NCBI GenBank assembly: GCA_050288085.1
Contig: JBNKDD010000164.1
Span: forward strand, 1 to 12,479
Reading direction: 5' to 3'
DNA: 12,479 nucleotides
Source of the DNA: JBNKDD01 sp050288085
GTDB lineage: Bacteria > Chloroflexota > Anaerolineae > Aggregatilineales > UBA3940
Shown: piece by piece, positions 1 to 6,797 of the stretch
How the letters are laid out: every line of letters begins with the position of its first letter
How positions within the stretch are numbered: the stretch's first letter is position 1
Notes under the pieces: generated by a model
The model's input: the letters and a program-made list of their open reading frames with translations, nothing else
Database searches by the model: none
Told to the model about the DNA's origin: nothing
Made by a program: the position numbers and the translations under genes

Positions 1-530
1 ATCATCCCGGTACCCCATATCTGTTTGAGGAAGAATTCCCGCGTGGCAGAGGAAAATTCTGGTCGTTGGAGTATGGTACTGAAAGCGAACTGCCGAATGA
101 GGATTACCCCTTCATCCTTTCGACGGGCCGGGTGCTGTATCATTGGCACGGTGGCACTATGACTCGCCGGTCTGCACTGAACACGATCTGGCCGGAAGCG
201 ACTGTTGAACTCCACCCTGATGATGCCGAGAAGCTGGGGCTTGCAACCGGCGACTGGGCCAAAGTCTCATCGCGAAGGGGAGAAATTACCCTACGCGTAT
301 TGGTGACAGGGCGTTCACCGCAGGGTGTATTGTTTATCCCCTTCCACTTTGCCGAAGCCGCTGCCAATGTGTTGACAGATAACCGGATCGATCCGCGTGC
401 CAAGATACCTGATTTCAAGGTTAGCGCGGTTAAACTGGAACCCACCGATCCGCCGGATGGCCGTGAAGGTGCAGATATTCCGCTTCTCGAACGCGGGGCG
501 ATTACAGACCGATCTCAACAGGTTCATTAG
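1..530 (+). CDS. Formate dehydrogenase alpha subunit-like molybdopterin oxidoreductase, C-terminal part (5' end outside window)
   Basis: The reading frame is open from base 3 to the TAG at 528-530, giving about 175 C-terminal residues; the gene starts before the window. The segment STGRVLYHWHGGTMTRRS is the hallmark of the molybdopterin-dinucleotide-binding domain (MopB C-terminal domain) of FdhA-type formate dehydrogenases. It is followed by a beta-barrel section with VELHPDDAEKLGL, a GDWAKVSSRRG turn and VLFIPFHF. These enzymes oxidise formate to CO2 at a Mo/W-bis-MGD centre. The catalytic Cys/Sec and the Fe-S clusters lie upstream and are not visible. A TTG at 66 could be miscalled as a start, but typical family sequence (HPGTPYLFEEEFPRG) precedes it in frame. 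The family is clear. Whether the whole enzyme is NAD-linked or another CISM-type member cannot be told from this end. Confidence 0.88.
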   Translation, partial: HPGTPYLFEEEFPRGRGKFWSLEYGTESELPNEDYPFILSTGRVLYHWHGGTMTRRSALNTIWPEATVELHPDDAEKLGLATGDWAKVSSRRGEITLRVLVTGRSPQGVLFIPFHFAEAAANVLTDNRIDPRAKIPDFKVSAVKLEPTDPPDGREGADIPLLERGAITDRSQQVH

Positions 531-538
531 CTGCTAAT
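526..538. repeat. Short inverted repeat at the end of the formate dehydrogenase gene
   Basis: ATTAGC-T-GCTAAT is a perfect inverted repeat of two 6-base arms around one base, and it includes the TAG stop. It has no T-run after it, and the one-base centre makes it a poor RNA hairpin. A role as a DNA operator is possible, but chance is equally likely. Confidence 0.2.
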
Positions 539-589
539 TGTGGCCTAAAGGTACCAGAGAGCGACTTTCAGAACTGCTGGCAACATGCT

Positions 590-2617
590 ATGATCCTCAG
601 CATGTTCACATTGCTCTTTCGCCTATCTGATCGGTTTGGTCGTCTGGCTACCAAGACAAGTGTCTGGTCGGGGCAGCATCTCGCAGCATTCTGGGAGGGT
701 CTGTCCCGCCGGGTTCGCCGCCGGATCCGCCGCCCGGAATCTTCATCCGAACCCGCCCGCGCCGAATCACAGGTGCGTTCTCTGAGCGGGTTGATTGTCG
801 TGCTGCTGGCTGCCGTCGTGACCCTGGTCTATTGGGCCACCAGCCCTCAGGCGTGGAATAATTCCGTTGTCCAGGTTATCTTCGGCGGCCCAACGTCCGT
901 TCCTGGCGAGGTAGATGATCCTGCCGCAGCCCCTCAACTACCCGCCGTCGAACAATCGGTTCTGCGTGTGGGGGGAACCATTGTCTTTTCGATGTACAGC
1001 GGGGCACAGCAGGAGTTATTCGCACTCTCGGCGGATCAAGAAGAACCGGTTCGCCTGACCGAAAATCCTGCCGACGACCGTTATCCGGTCTGGAGTCCAG
1101 ATGGAAACCGGATCGCCTTCTCGTCGCGGCGGGATGGGAACTGGGAGCTTTATGTCCTCGATTTACCGAGCGGGGATGTCACCCGGCTAACATACGATCT
1201 GGCCTATGAGTCCGCGCCTTCCTGGAGCCCGGATGGTGAATGGCTAACCTATGAGGCATATTATGACGGCAATCTAGATATTTACCTGATCCGGGCTGAT
1301 GCCGGTGAAGGCCCTTACCCCGTAACGCGCCATCCGGCCCCAGATTTCGCCCCGGCCTGGGGGACGAGTGGACGGGAAATCGCTTATGTCTCATGGCGGG
1401 GTGGCAACCAGGATATTTATGTCATATCGCTTGATAATCCGATCGAAGATCAGGCGATCAACGTTACCCGCACACCGGATATCAACGAGGAAGCACCTGC
1501 CTGGAACCCGGATGGAACTTTTCTGGCTTATAGCGCCGTCGAGAATGGTGTATCGCTGGTCTATGCCCAGGATATGTCCAACCTGGATTCACCGCCGTCT
1601 GTGGTCGGACAGGGACATTCGCCTACCTGGTCACCGGATGGCAGCAATCTTATCTTTCTCTTTGACCGGCAGGGTGACAGCCTGTTTTTGACCGGGCAGT
1701 TTGGAGCCTGGAGTGCATCCATACAATCATTTGCCCTGCCCGAAACGGCTTTCGATCCCAACTGGTCGGCGGCGGAACTACCTTCAGTCCCGCGTGGGAG
1801 TCTGGCCTTCGCCGTGACCGCGCCCACTCTCCCGGCTTATGAAGAACCAATGCTGCCACGTGATACTGAATCGACCATCCCGCTGATTACCCTGCCCGGT
1901 GTTATCAACGAGGCTCCTTACCTGAGCGATCAGGTTGATGGTTCGTTTATTGCCCTGAAAAACGCCGTCAGCCAGGCTGCCGGGTGGGATTTCTTAGGAC
2001 GGCTTAACCAGGTCTGGTGGGAGCTGGATCGACCGACAGAACCCGATCAAGACTACCGCAACTGGCACAAGGCCGGGCGAGCCTTTGACGTGGTACAGGC
2101 TTATAATCAAGGTGATAATCCCCAGATTGAACTGGTGCCGGAACATATCGGCCCGGATTTGTATTGGCGGCTCTATGTGCGCTGCGCCGTTCAGGATGGC
2201 TCACAGGGGGAGCCACTCCACGCGCTGCCCTGGGATTTTGAAGCACGAACCAGTGGAGATGTTGAAGCCTACGAGGCGGGCGGACGGTTCAAGAGTGATA
2301 TGCCATCCGGCTATTACGTCGATTTTACCCGGTTAGCCGAGATATTTGGCTGGTACCGGATTCCGGCCAGCCAATCCTGGCGATCTAATTGGCCGGGTGT
2401 CCTTTACTGGCAGTACGAAAAACGCGACAATCTGGATTGGTGGACGGCGATGTTGGATTTGTATCCATCAACCGATTTGCAGGCAACCTTCTATACGCCA
2501 ACCCCACCACCGCCAACGCCTATTCCGCAAGACACGCCAACGCCGGAGGATGAAGAAGAGGATGCGGCGACTCCATCCCCCGATCTTGAGAATGATCAGG
2601 AGGAACCCTCCTCATGA
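590..2617 (+). CDS. Membrane-anchored PD40 (TolB-like) beta-propeller protein with C-terminal M15-peptidase-like domain
   Basis: The 675-residue protein has an Arg-rich cytoplasmic N-terminus (1-63, RRVRRRIRRP at 40-49) and one membrane helix at about 64-84, so the rest should be extracytoplasmic. Residues 130-410 form a beta-propeller of PD40/WD40-like blades: WSPDG or variants occur near 168, 212, 257 (degenerate), 305 and 347, each followed by strands ending in a D/E-x-Y-V/L-type motif. Residues 440-630 are a separate Trp-rich domain with NWHKAGRAFDVV, which fits the HxxGxAxD zinc motif of M15/VanY-type peptidases (H493, D500). No matching third ligand is evident in YWQYE (606-610), so it may be inactive. 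A Pro/Thr then acidic tail (636-675) resembles a cell-wall linker. The start is uncertain: ATG 602 is also in frame and neither has a strong ribosome binding site. It overlaps the following M23 peptidase gene, which suggests a shared envelope role. Confidence 0.8.
   Translation: MILSMFTLLFRLSDRFGRLATKTSVWSGQHLAAFWEGLSRRVRRRIRRPESSSEPARAESQVRSLSGLIVVLLAAVVTLVYWATSPQAWNNSVVQVIFGGPTSVPGEVDDPAAAPQLPAVEQSVLRVGGTIVFSMYSGAQQELFALSADQEEPVRLTENPADDRYPVWSPDGNRIAFSSRRDGNWELYVLDLPSGDVTRLTYDLAYESAPSWSPDGEWLTYEAYYDGNLDIYLIRADAGEGPYPVTRHPAPDFAPAWGTSGREIAYVSWRGGNQDIYVISLDNPIEDQAINVTRTPDINEEAPAWNPDGTFLAYSAVENGVSLVYAQDMSNLDSPPSVVGQGHSPTWSPDGSNLIFLFDRQGDSLFLTGQFGAWSASIQSFALPETAFDPNWSAAELPSVPRGSLAFAVTAPTLPAYEEPMLPRDTESTIPLITLPGVINEAPYLSDQVDGSFIALKNAVSQAAGWDFLGRLNQVWWELDRPTEPDQDYRNWHKAGRAFDVVQAYNQGDNPQIELVPEHIGPDLYWRLYVRCAVQDGSQGEPLHALPWDFEARTSGDVEAYEAGGRFKSDMPSGYYVDFTRLAEIFGWYRIPASQSWRSNWPGVLYWQYEKRDNLDWWTAMLDLYPSTDLQATFYTPTPPPPTPIPQDTPTPEDEEEDAATPSPDLENDQEEPSS
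2598..2603 (+). promoter_or_regulatory. Shine-Dalgarno site of the M23 peptidase gene
   Basis: AGGAGG lies inside the last codons of the PD40 gene, about ten bases before the ATG at 2614. The ATG overlaps the preceding stop as ATGA, so the two genes are probably translationally coupled. Confidence 0.75.
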
Positions 2618-3744
2618 GACAACTACGGGCACTTTTGCCGATTATCCTTCTGGGTATTGTTGCTGTGCTGATGGTGCTGACCAACCCGCCCGGCACAAGC
2701 CGGTCAGGTGAAGGGTCTTCTGTATCGATCAACCTGTACGGAAATGATGATCCGGGCAATGTGGTTCCCACACCCTCACCGACTCCTGTGTCTGAACAGG
2801 CCCGGCCTACACCCAGCCCGCTTGCTCCAGGTGGAGAGCCTTCTCCGACACCGCTTGCTTTCTATGCGCGGCAGCTTCAGACGGCGGTTCCCGGCAGTTC
2901 GTCATCAAACGCGGCGGTTCCTGACGGTGATTGGAATCCTCCTCAGATCGAGGTGCCGATTGCCCACCACCCATTCGATCATTACTGGATGATCCGCCCG
3001 GTTGCTTCAAACTATACCAATCACGCCACGCCCTATTATCCCTACGGGTCAGATGGCCCGGCCAATGATCTGCGGGTCCATCATGGTATTGATATCACCA
3101 ATCCGATTGGTGTCGAGGTTCTGGCCGCAGCAGATGGAACGGTGATCTGGTCAGGCCGGGGACATCGTAATGAGCAGGAGTACATCACGACCTACGGGAA
3201 TACCGTCGTCATCGAGCATGATTTTGGGTATGATGGCCAGCCCGTTTACAGCCTGTATGCACACATGTCCGTCCTGTTGGTTGAGCAGAACACGCACGTT
3301 GAGGCCGGTGATGTGATCGGCCTGATCGGGGCTACCGGGCAGGTTACCGGCGCACATGTTCACTTCGAGGTACGGGTGGGCCGGAATTACTACAACTCTG
3401 TTCGTAACCCGGCTTTATGGATCGCCCCCTATGCCAACACCGGTACGGTTGCCGGGCGCATCACCCTTGAAGATGGCAAGACGGTTTACGATGCACAGGT
3501 TTCTTTGATTGACACCACCACCGGACGAACCACTCACCAGACGACCACTTACGCCGGTTTTGGAGTCAGCCCTGATGATAACTGGGCTGAGAATTTTGTG
3601 ATTCCTGATGTGCCGGTTGGTAATTATCGTGTATTATGCCGTTGGGGAGGGACAACCTGGCAGACTACCATCGAAGTTTTACCGGGAGTGACAAATTGGG
3701 CGGAAATGGAACGCCTGACTCCCACATCTGCCCTTGACAAATAA
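2614..3744 (+). CDS. M23 family metallopeptidase (LytM-type) with N-terminal anchor and C-terminal beta-sandwich domain
   Basis: The 376-residue exported protein has a signal anchor at about 5-23 and a low-complexity Pro/Ser/Thr linker (50-82, repeated TPSP). The M23 domain spans about 150-270. All zinc and catalytic positions are present: HxGxD as H156-H-G-I-D160, H217 in the LYAHMS strand, and HxH as H248-V-H250. Such enzymes cut peptide cross-links of peptidoglycan or act on other cell-wall peptides outside the cell. Residues 277-360 resemble a carboxypeptidase-regulatory or CnaB-like beta-sandwich (AGRITLEDGKTVYDAQVSL, then VPVGNYRV), probably for binding or spacing. The start is fixed by AGGAGG and the 4-base overlap with the upstream PD40 gene. 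The intact active site suggests a working enzyme; the substrate cannot be read from the sequence. Confidence 0.9.
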   Translation: MRQLRALLPIILLGIVAVLMVLTNPPGTSRSGEGSSVSINLYGNDDPGNVVPTPSPTPVSEQARPTPSPLAPGGEPSPTPLAFYARQLQTAVPGSSSSNAAVPDGDWNPPQIEVPIAHHPFDHYWMIRPVASNYTNHATPYYPYGSDGPANDLRVHHGIDITNPIGVEVLAAADGTVIWSGRGHRNEQEYITTYGNTVVIEHDFGYDGQPVYSLYAHMSVLLVEQNTHVEAGDVIGLIGATGQVTGAHVHFEVRVGRNYYNSVRNPALWIAPYANTGTVAGRITLEDGKTVYDAQVSLIDTTTGRTTHQTTTYAGFGVSPDDNWAENFVIPDVPVGNYRVLCRWGGTTWQTTIEVLPGVTNWAEMERLTPTSALDK

Positions 3745-3762
3745 GGAGTGTGGTGTCAAAAT
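3734..3762 (+). promoter_or_regulatory. Predicted sigma-70-type promoter of tRNA-Leu
   Basis: A perfect TTGACA (3734-3739) lies 17 bases before CAAAAT (3757-3762), which places the start of transcription near 3769, a few bases before the mature tRNA. The -35 box is made of the last codons of the M23 gene. Confidence 0.55.
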
Positions 3763-3772
3763 AACCGCATCA

Positions 3773-3859
3773 GCCGAAGTGGCGGAACAGGCAGACGCGC
3801 TACGTTCAGGGCGTAGTGACCATTAGGTCGTGTGGGTTCAAATCCCACCTTCGGCACCA
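3773..3859 (+). tRNA. tRNA-Leu (anticodon CAG)
   Basis: This is an 87-base class II tRNA. The 7-bp acceptor stem GCCGAAG/CTTCGGC (3773-3779 with 3849-3855) is perfect. It is followed by discriminator A and an encoded CCA (3857-3859). The anticodon stem is CTACG/CGTAG with loop TTCAGGG, giving anticodon CAG at 3807-3809, which reads CUG leucine codons. The long variable arm (about 3817-3832) and the T arm GTGGG-TTCAAAT-CCCAC fit tRNA-Leu. Confidence 0.97.
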
Positions 3860-3867
3860 CGTAGAAG

Positions 3868-3890
3868 CCGGGCAGTTGCTCGGTTTTTTT
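3868..3890 (+). terminator. Intrinsic terminator directly after tRNA-Leu
   Basis: CCGGGC (3868-3873) pairs with GCTCGG (3878-3883) across an AGTT loop, with one G-U pair, and is followed by seven T (3884-3890). It should end the tRNA transcript. It also lies only a few bases before the ribosome binding site of the next gene. Confidence 0.75.
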
Positions 3891-3902
3891 ATTGAGGAAG
3901 AT

Positions 3903-4340
3903 ATGGCAGCATCCTCTCAAGGCCCTGAGCCGTCCAGCGGTTGGCGAATTCCCTTCAGCAATTTACAGATCATTCTGATCCTGCTGACAATTGCCGGGGG
4001 CAGCCTGGTTGTTAATTTCCGTCAGCGCGTGGTTGAGGGCCAACAGAAGCTCAACGAACAGGAAACGCTGGAAACGGAAATTGAAGCGCTGCTTCAGGAA
4101 CAGAGCGACCTGGAAAAACAGAAGGATTATTACAACAGTCCGGCTTTTGTCGAAGATTGGGCACATGACCAGGGGAAAATGGTACGTTCAGGTGAAACCC
4201 TGGTAATTCCGGTCTACGAACGGCAGGAGCAGGTTGGCGATCCAGTAGCCAGTGCCTCTGCCGGAAATCCCCTTCCCAAATGGCAGCACTGGTGGGGCTT
4301 GTTCTTCGATGGGCTACCTCCGTTCGCCCAAGATCGCTAA
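3903..4340 (+). CDS. FtsB/DivIC-like septum formation initiator family protein
   Basis: The 145-residue single-pass membrane protein has a short cytoplasmic N-terminus, a membrane helix at about 20-38 (LQIILILLTIAGGSLVVNF) and a periplasmic coiled coil at about 44-76, rich in Gln and Glu. The segment YYNSPAFVEDWAHDQGKMVR at 77-95 follows; it is typical of the FtsB/DivIC family just after the coiled coil. The C-terminal tail (105-145) is Trp-rich and not conserved in the core family. FtsB/DivIC proteins link early and late divisome parts with FtsL and FtsQ/DivIB. The ATG at 3903 was chosen because GAGGA (3894-3898) precedes it; an in-frame earlier start at 3816 lies inside the tRNA and is not credible. 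The gene follows a tRNA terminator closely, so its transcription may depend on read-through. Confidence 0.82.
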   Translation: MAASSQGPEPSSGWRIPFSNLQIILILLTIAGGSLVVNFRQRVVEGQQKLNEQETLETEIEALLQEQSDLEKQKDYYNSPAFVEDWAHDQGKMVRSGETLVIPVYERQEQVGDPVASASAGNPLPKWQHWWGLFFDGLPPFAQDR

Positions 4341-4345
4341 CCGGT

Positions 4346-4375
4346 TTGCCTCTACCCTCTCTCTCTAGATAGAAT
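4346..4375 (+). promoter_or_regulatory. Possible promoter for the acyltransferase-glycosyltransferase operon
   Basis: TTGCCT (4346-4351) and TAGAAT (4370-4375) are 18 bases apart in the non-coding gap after the FtsB-like gene. The match is moderate and the CT-rich spacer is unusual. Confidence 0.35.
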
Positions 4376-4390
4376 TCAGTAGTGATTTTA

Positions 4391-4419
4391 GATTCACCGG
4401 GAGTTCTTTTCCCTGAATC
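4391..4419 (+). other. Imperfect hairpin in the leader of the acyltransferase gene
   Basis: GATTCA (4391-4396) pairs with TGAATC (4414-4419), and GGGA (4399-4402) pairs with TCCC (4410-4413), leaving a two-base CC bulge. There is no proper T-run after it, so it is not a clear terminator. It lies between the possible promoter and the start codon and could be an RNA structure in the 5' leader. Confidence 0.35.
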
Positions 4420-4445
4420 ATTTAAATTTGGTAAAGCGAGGGCTT

Positions 4446-5462
4446 GTGAAAGCTGAACTGTACACAACGCCAGTTGTTTTTGATGTATTAGCGGAGGAAT
4501 GGGATACACTCATTGATCCGAATCGCTCGGATTATTTTTTCATGACGCTCGATTGGCAGCGCACCTGGTGGGAACATCTGAGCCGGGGTGAATTGTCCGT
4601 CGTGACCGTCCGTGATGACACGGGTAAATTGGTTGGAATCGGCCCCTGGTTTATTGAAGAAGTCGATGGGGCGCAGGCTGTGCGTACTATTGGCTGCACA
4701 GAGGTAGCCGATTATCTGGATACTATTTTGCTGCCCGGCGAAGAAGAGGCCGCCCTCCGGGGGCTAATGGATTTTATGCTTTCCCCCGGCGCGCCAAAAT
4801 GGGATGCTTTTATTCTATGCAATATCCTGGAATCCTCTCCAATACTCTCCTTGATGCCCGGCCTGGCTGAAGAATATGGCCTGAGTGCTGAGGTTGAATT
4901 CGAGGATGTCTGTCCGATTGTCAATCTCCCGGATGATTACGAGGCGTATCTGGAAGAACTGGACAAAAAGCAGCGCCATGAACTTCGCCGTAAGCGCCGT
5001 CGGGCCGAGGCTTATGATGGGCTTGAGTGGTATGTGGTCGGTGACGAGCACGATCTCCAGGCAGAGATAGAGACATTCCTGGATTTGATGGCCCGCAGCA
5101 CACCGGAAAAAGCCAGCTTCCTGGAGATACCCGGTCACGCTGAATTCTTCCGGGCGATTGGGCCGGTGACCTATCAGAACGGGAACCTGGAGCTAATCTT
5201 CCTGTCGGTGGCGGGGACGCCGGTTGCTGCGATGTGGCAGTTTGTTTACCGTGACCGGGTGCTGCTCTACAATTCTGGTTTGGATGCCGGGCAGTATGGG
5301 GCCTTGAGTCCGGGGATTGTTTTGCTAACCTACAGCGTTGAACATGCTATCCAGGAAGGCTATAAAATATACGACTTTTTGCAGGGTGATGAAACATATA
5401 AAATGCGTATGGGGGGACAGGCCACCTCAGTACATAATCTGATTATTCGACGCAAGGAATGA
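4446..5462 (+). CDS. CelD/BcsL-like GNAT-fold acyltransferase (Acetyltransf_6 type)
   Basis: The protein has about 338 residues with two GNAT-like halves, typical of the CelD/FemAB-related acyltransferase family. Recognisable parts, counted from the GTG at 4446, are an N-terminal half with FMTLDWQRTWWEHL (about 32-45), the basic helix KKQRHELRRKRRR (about 174-186), and a C-terminal GNAT core LELIFLSVAGTPVAAMWQF followed by DRVLLYNSGLD and IYDFLQGDETYKMRMGG. Related proteins sit in polysaccharide clusters and are thought to acylate surface sugars or lipids; the substrate here is unknown. GTG 4446 was chosen because GAGGG (4438-4442) precedes it. TTG 4428 is an alternative, 6 codons longer, without a visible ribosome binding site. 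The stop nearly touches the next gene, a GT4 glycosyltransferase, so the two should act in one pathway. Confidence 0.82.
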   Translation: MKAELYTTPVVFDVLAEEWDTLIDPNRSDYFFMTLDWQRTWWEHLSRGELSVVTVRDDTGKLVGIGPWFIEEVDGAQAVRTIGCTEVADYLDTILLPGEEEAALRGLMDFMLSPGAPKWDAFILCNILESSPILSLMPGLAEEYGLSAEVEFEDVCPIVNLPDDYEAYLEELDKKQRHELRRKRRRAEAYDGLEWYVVGDEHDLQAEIETFLDLMARSTPEKASFLEIPGHAEFFRAIGPVTYQNGNLELIFLSVAGTPVAAMWQFVYRDRVLLYNSGLDAGQYGALSPGIVLLTYSVEHAIQEGYKIYDFLQGDETYKMRMGGQATSVHNLIIRRKE

Positions 5463-5469
5463 GGTGATT

Positions 5470-6762
5470 GTGAATAACCGACCGCTGCGTATTGCCATGT
5501 TGAGTGTCCACACTTGTCCGCTGGCCGCGCCAGGTGGCAAGAAAACCGGTGGGATGAATGTTTATGTTCGCGAACTGGGTGTTGAACTGGGACGGCGGGG
5601 CATTTATGTCGATATATTCACCCGGTCGCAGGATCCGTGTGTCCCGCATGTTAACGAGAGTGACCTGGGGCCGAGAACCCGCGTGATTCACATTCCGGCG
5701 GGGCCTGAGTCTCCGCTGCCTACCTCTGAGATTTACCCGCATCTCCCGGAATTTGTCGAAGGGGTTAAGCGGTTTGCAAGCGAGGAAGGAATCGAGTACG
5801 ACCTGTTGCACAGCCATTATTGGTTGTCCGGCTGTGTGGCTGTAGAACTCAAACAGGCATGGGACATTCCGATTATACAGATGTTTCACACCCTGGGCCG
5901 GATGAAAAATCGGATCGCTCAGAGCGACAGCCAGCTTGAAACCGAACTACGGGTAGATGCCGAACAGCAGCTCATACGGGAAGTTGACTGCCTGGTAGCG
6001 GCTACCCCCGCTGAACGAATGCAATTGCTGTGGTTGTATGATGCGCCGATGCGTCGGATCAGGATCATCCCTCCCGGTGTTGATATTCGTCATTTTCGGC
6101 CCGTTCCCCAGACTGAGGCCCGGCAGATTATTGGCATTCCGGCCAATGAAAAAATGCTGTTGTTTGTTGGCCGCATCGAACCGTTAAAGGGCGTTGATAC
6201 GCTGATGCATGCTATTGCTGTGCTCCACGAGCAGGTCCCTGATCATACTCATAACCTGCACCTGGCAATTATCGGTGGGGATGTCCAGCAGCAGGATACA
6301 GAAATGGCCCGCCTTCACGATCTTCGCGAAGAATTGGGGCTTAGGGATGTGGTGGCATTCTTAGGGGCCCGGAGTCAGGATACCCTTCATTATTATTATT
6401 CGGCGGCTGAGACAGTGATCGTGCCATCTCATTATGAATCGTTTGGGATGGTGGCGCTCGAAGCGATGGCCTGCGGAACGCCAGTAGTGGCTTCGGAGGT
6501 TGGTGGGTTAGCTTACCTGGTAAAGGATGGGGTTACAGGATTCCATGTGCCTGATGGTGAGCCGGAAGAACTGGCAGAAAGAGTCCGGCTGCTGCTTGAG
6601 TGCGAATGTCTCCGGCAGGAGATGTCGATAGAAGCGGTTCGCTATGCTCAGCAATATGCCTGGAGTTGTATAGCCGAACAAATCCAGGATTTATATGCAG
6701 AAATGCTGCCGCAGCGCATAACAAATCTGTTGGGTGAGAAAAAAGAGGGGTTGTTGTTTTAA
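5470..6762 (+). CDS. GT4 family (GT-B fold) glycosyltransferase
   Basis: The protein has about 430 residues and covers a full retaining GT4 enzyme. The N-terminal acceptor domain has a Gly-rich loop with GGMNVYVRELGVELGRRG, as in MshA and sucrose-phosphate synthase-like enzymes, and DLLHSHYW. The C-terminal Rossmann domain (GT1 family in Pfam terms) has LFVGRIEPLKGVDTL, with the phosphate-binding Arg and Lys, and the E-x7-E motif ESFGMVALE, then ACGTPVVASEVGG. It should transfer a sugar from a nucleotide sugar; donor and acceptor cannot be read. GTG 5470 with GAGGTG at 5461-5466 is preferred. GTG 5464 with AAGGA at 5454-5458 is nearly as good and adds two residues. The gene starts within ten bases of the acyltransferase stop, so the pair is one operon. 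The 3' end lies in a hairpin terminator. Confidence 0.9.
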   Translation: MNNRPLRIAMLSVHTCPLAAPGGKKTGGMNVYVRELGVELGRRGIYVDIFTRSQDPCVPHVNESDLGPRTRVIHIPAGPESPLPTSEIYPHLPEFVEGVKRFASEEGIEYDLLHSHYWLSGCVAVELKQAWDIPIIQMFHTLGRMKNRIAQSDSQLETELRVDAEQQLIREVDCLVAATPAERMQLLWLYDAPMRRIRIIPPGVDIRHFRPVPQTEARQIIGIPANEKMLLFVGRIEPLKGVDTLMHAIAVLHEQVPDHTHNLHLAIIGGDVQQQDTEMARLHDLREELGLRDVVAFLGARSQDTLHYYYSAAETVIVPSHYESFGMVALEAMACGTPVVASEVGGLAYLVKDGVTGFHVPDGEPEELAERVRLLLECECLRQEMSIEAVRYAQQYAWSCIAEQIQDLYAEMLPQRITNLLGEKKEGLLF

Positions 6763-6772
6763 CAACCCCTCT
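6744..6772. terminator. Convergent bidirectional intrinsic terminator
   Basis: A perfect 12-bp stem, AGAGGGGTTGTT (6744-6755) with AACAACCCCTCT (6761-6772), closes a GTTTT loop. The stop codon of the plus-strand glycosyltransferase (6760-6762) lies across its loop and 3' arm. The A-run just upstream reads as CTCTTTTTTCTC on the minus strand, so termination should be best for the minus-strand regulator. The plus-strand exit is only CT-rich, so it is weaker in that direction. Confidence 0.8.
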
Positions 6773-6797
6773 CTCTATACCATTAATTTCGTGAGGA

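Noticed and set aside
66..68. TTG 66 as the start of a short separate gene
   Set aside because: The frame is open upstream to base 3 with typical formate dehydrogenase sequence, so the gene is simply cut by the window edge.
1179..1394. Minus-strand and off-frame open frames inside the PD40, M23, HisRS and other genes
   Set aside because: They have low-complexity Arg/Pro/His-rich translations, no ribosome binding sites and no family motifs, and they mirror the codon bias of the gene on the other strand or frame.
3816..3902. N-terminal extension of the FtsB-like protein starting at GTG 3816
   Set aside because: It would be encoded by the tRNA-Leu 3' half and the terminator hairpin; ATG 3903 has its own ribosome binding site.
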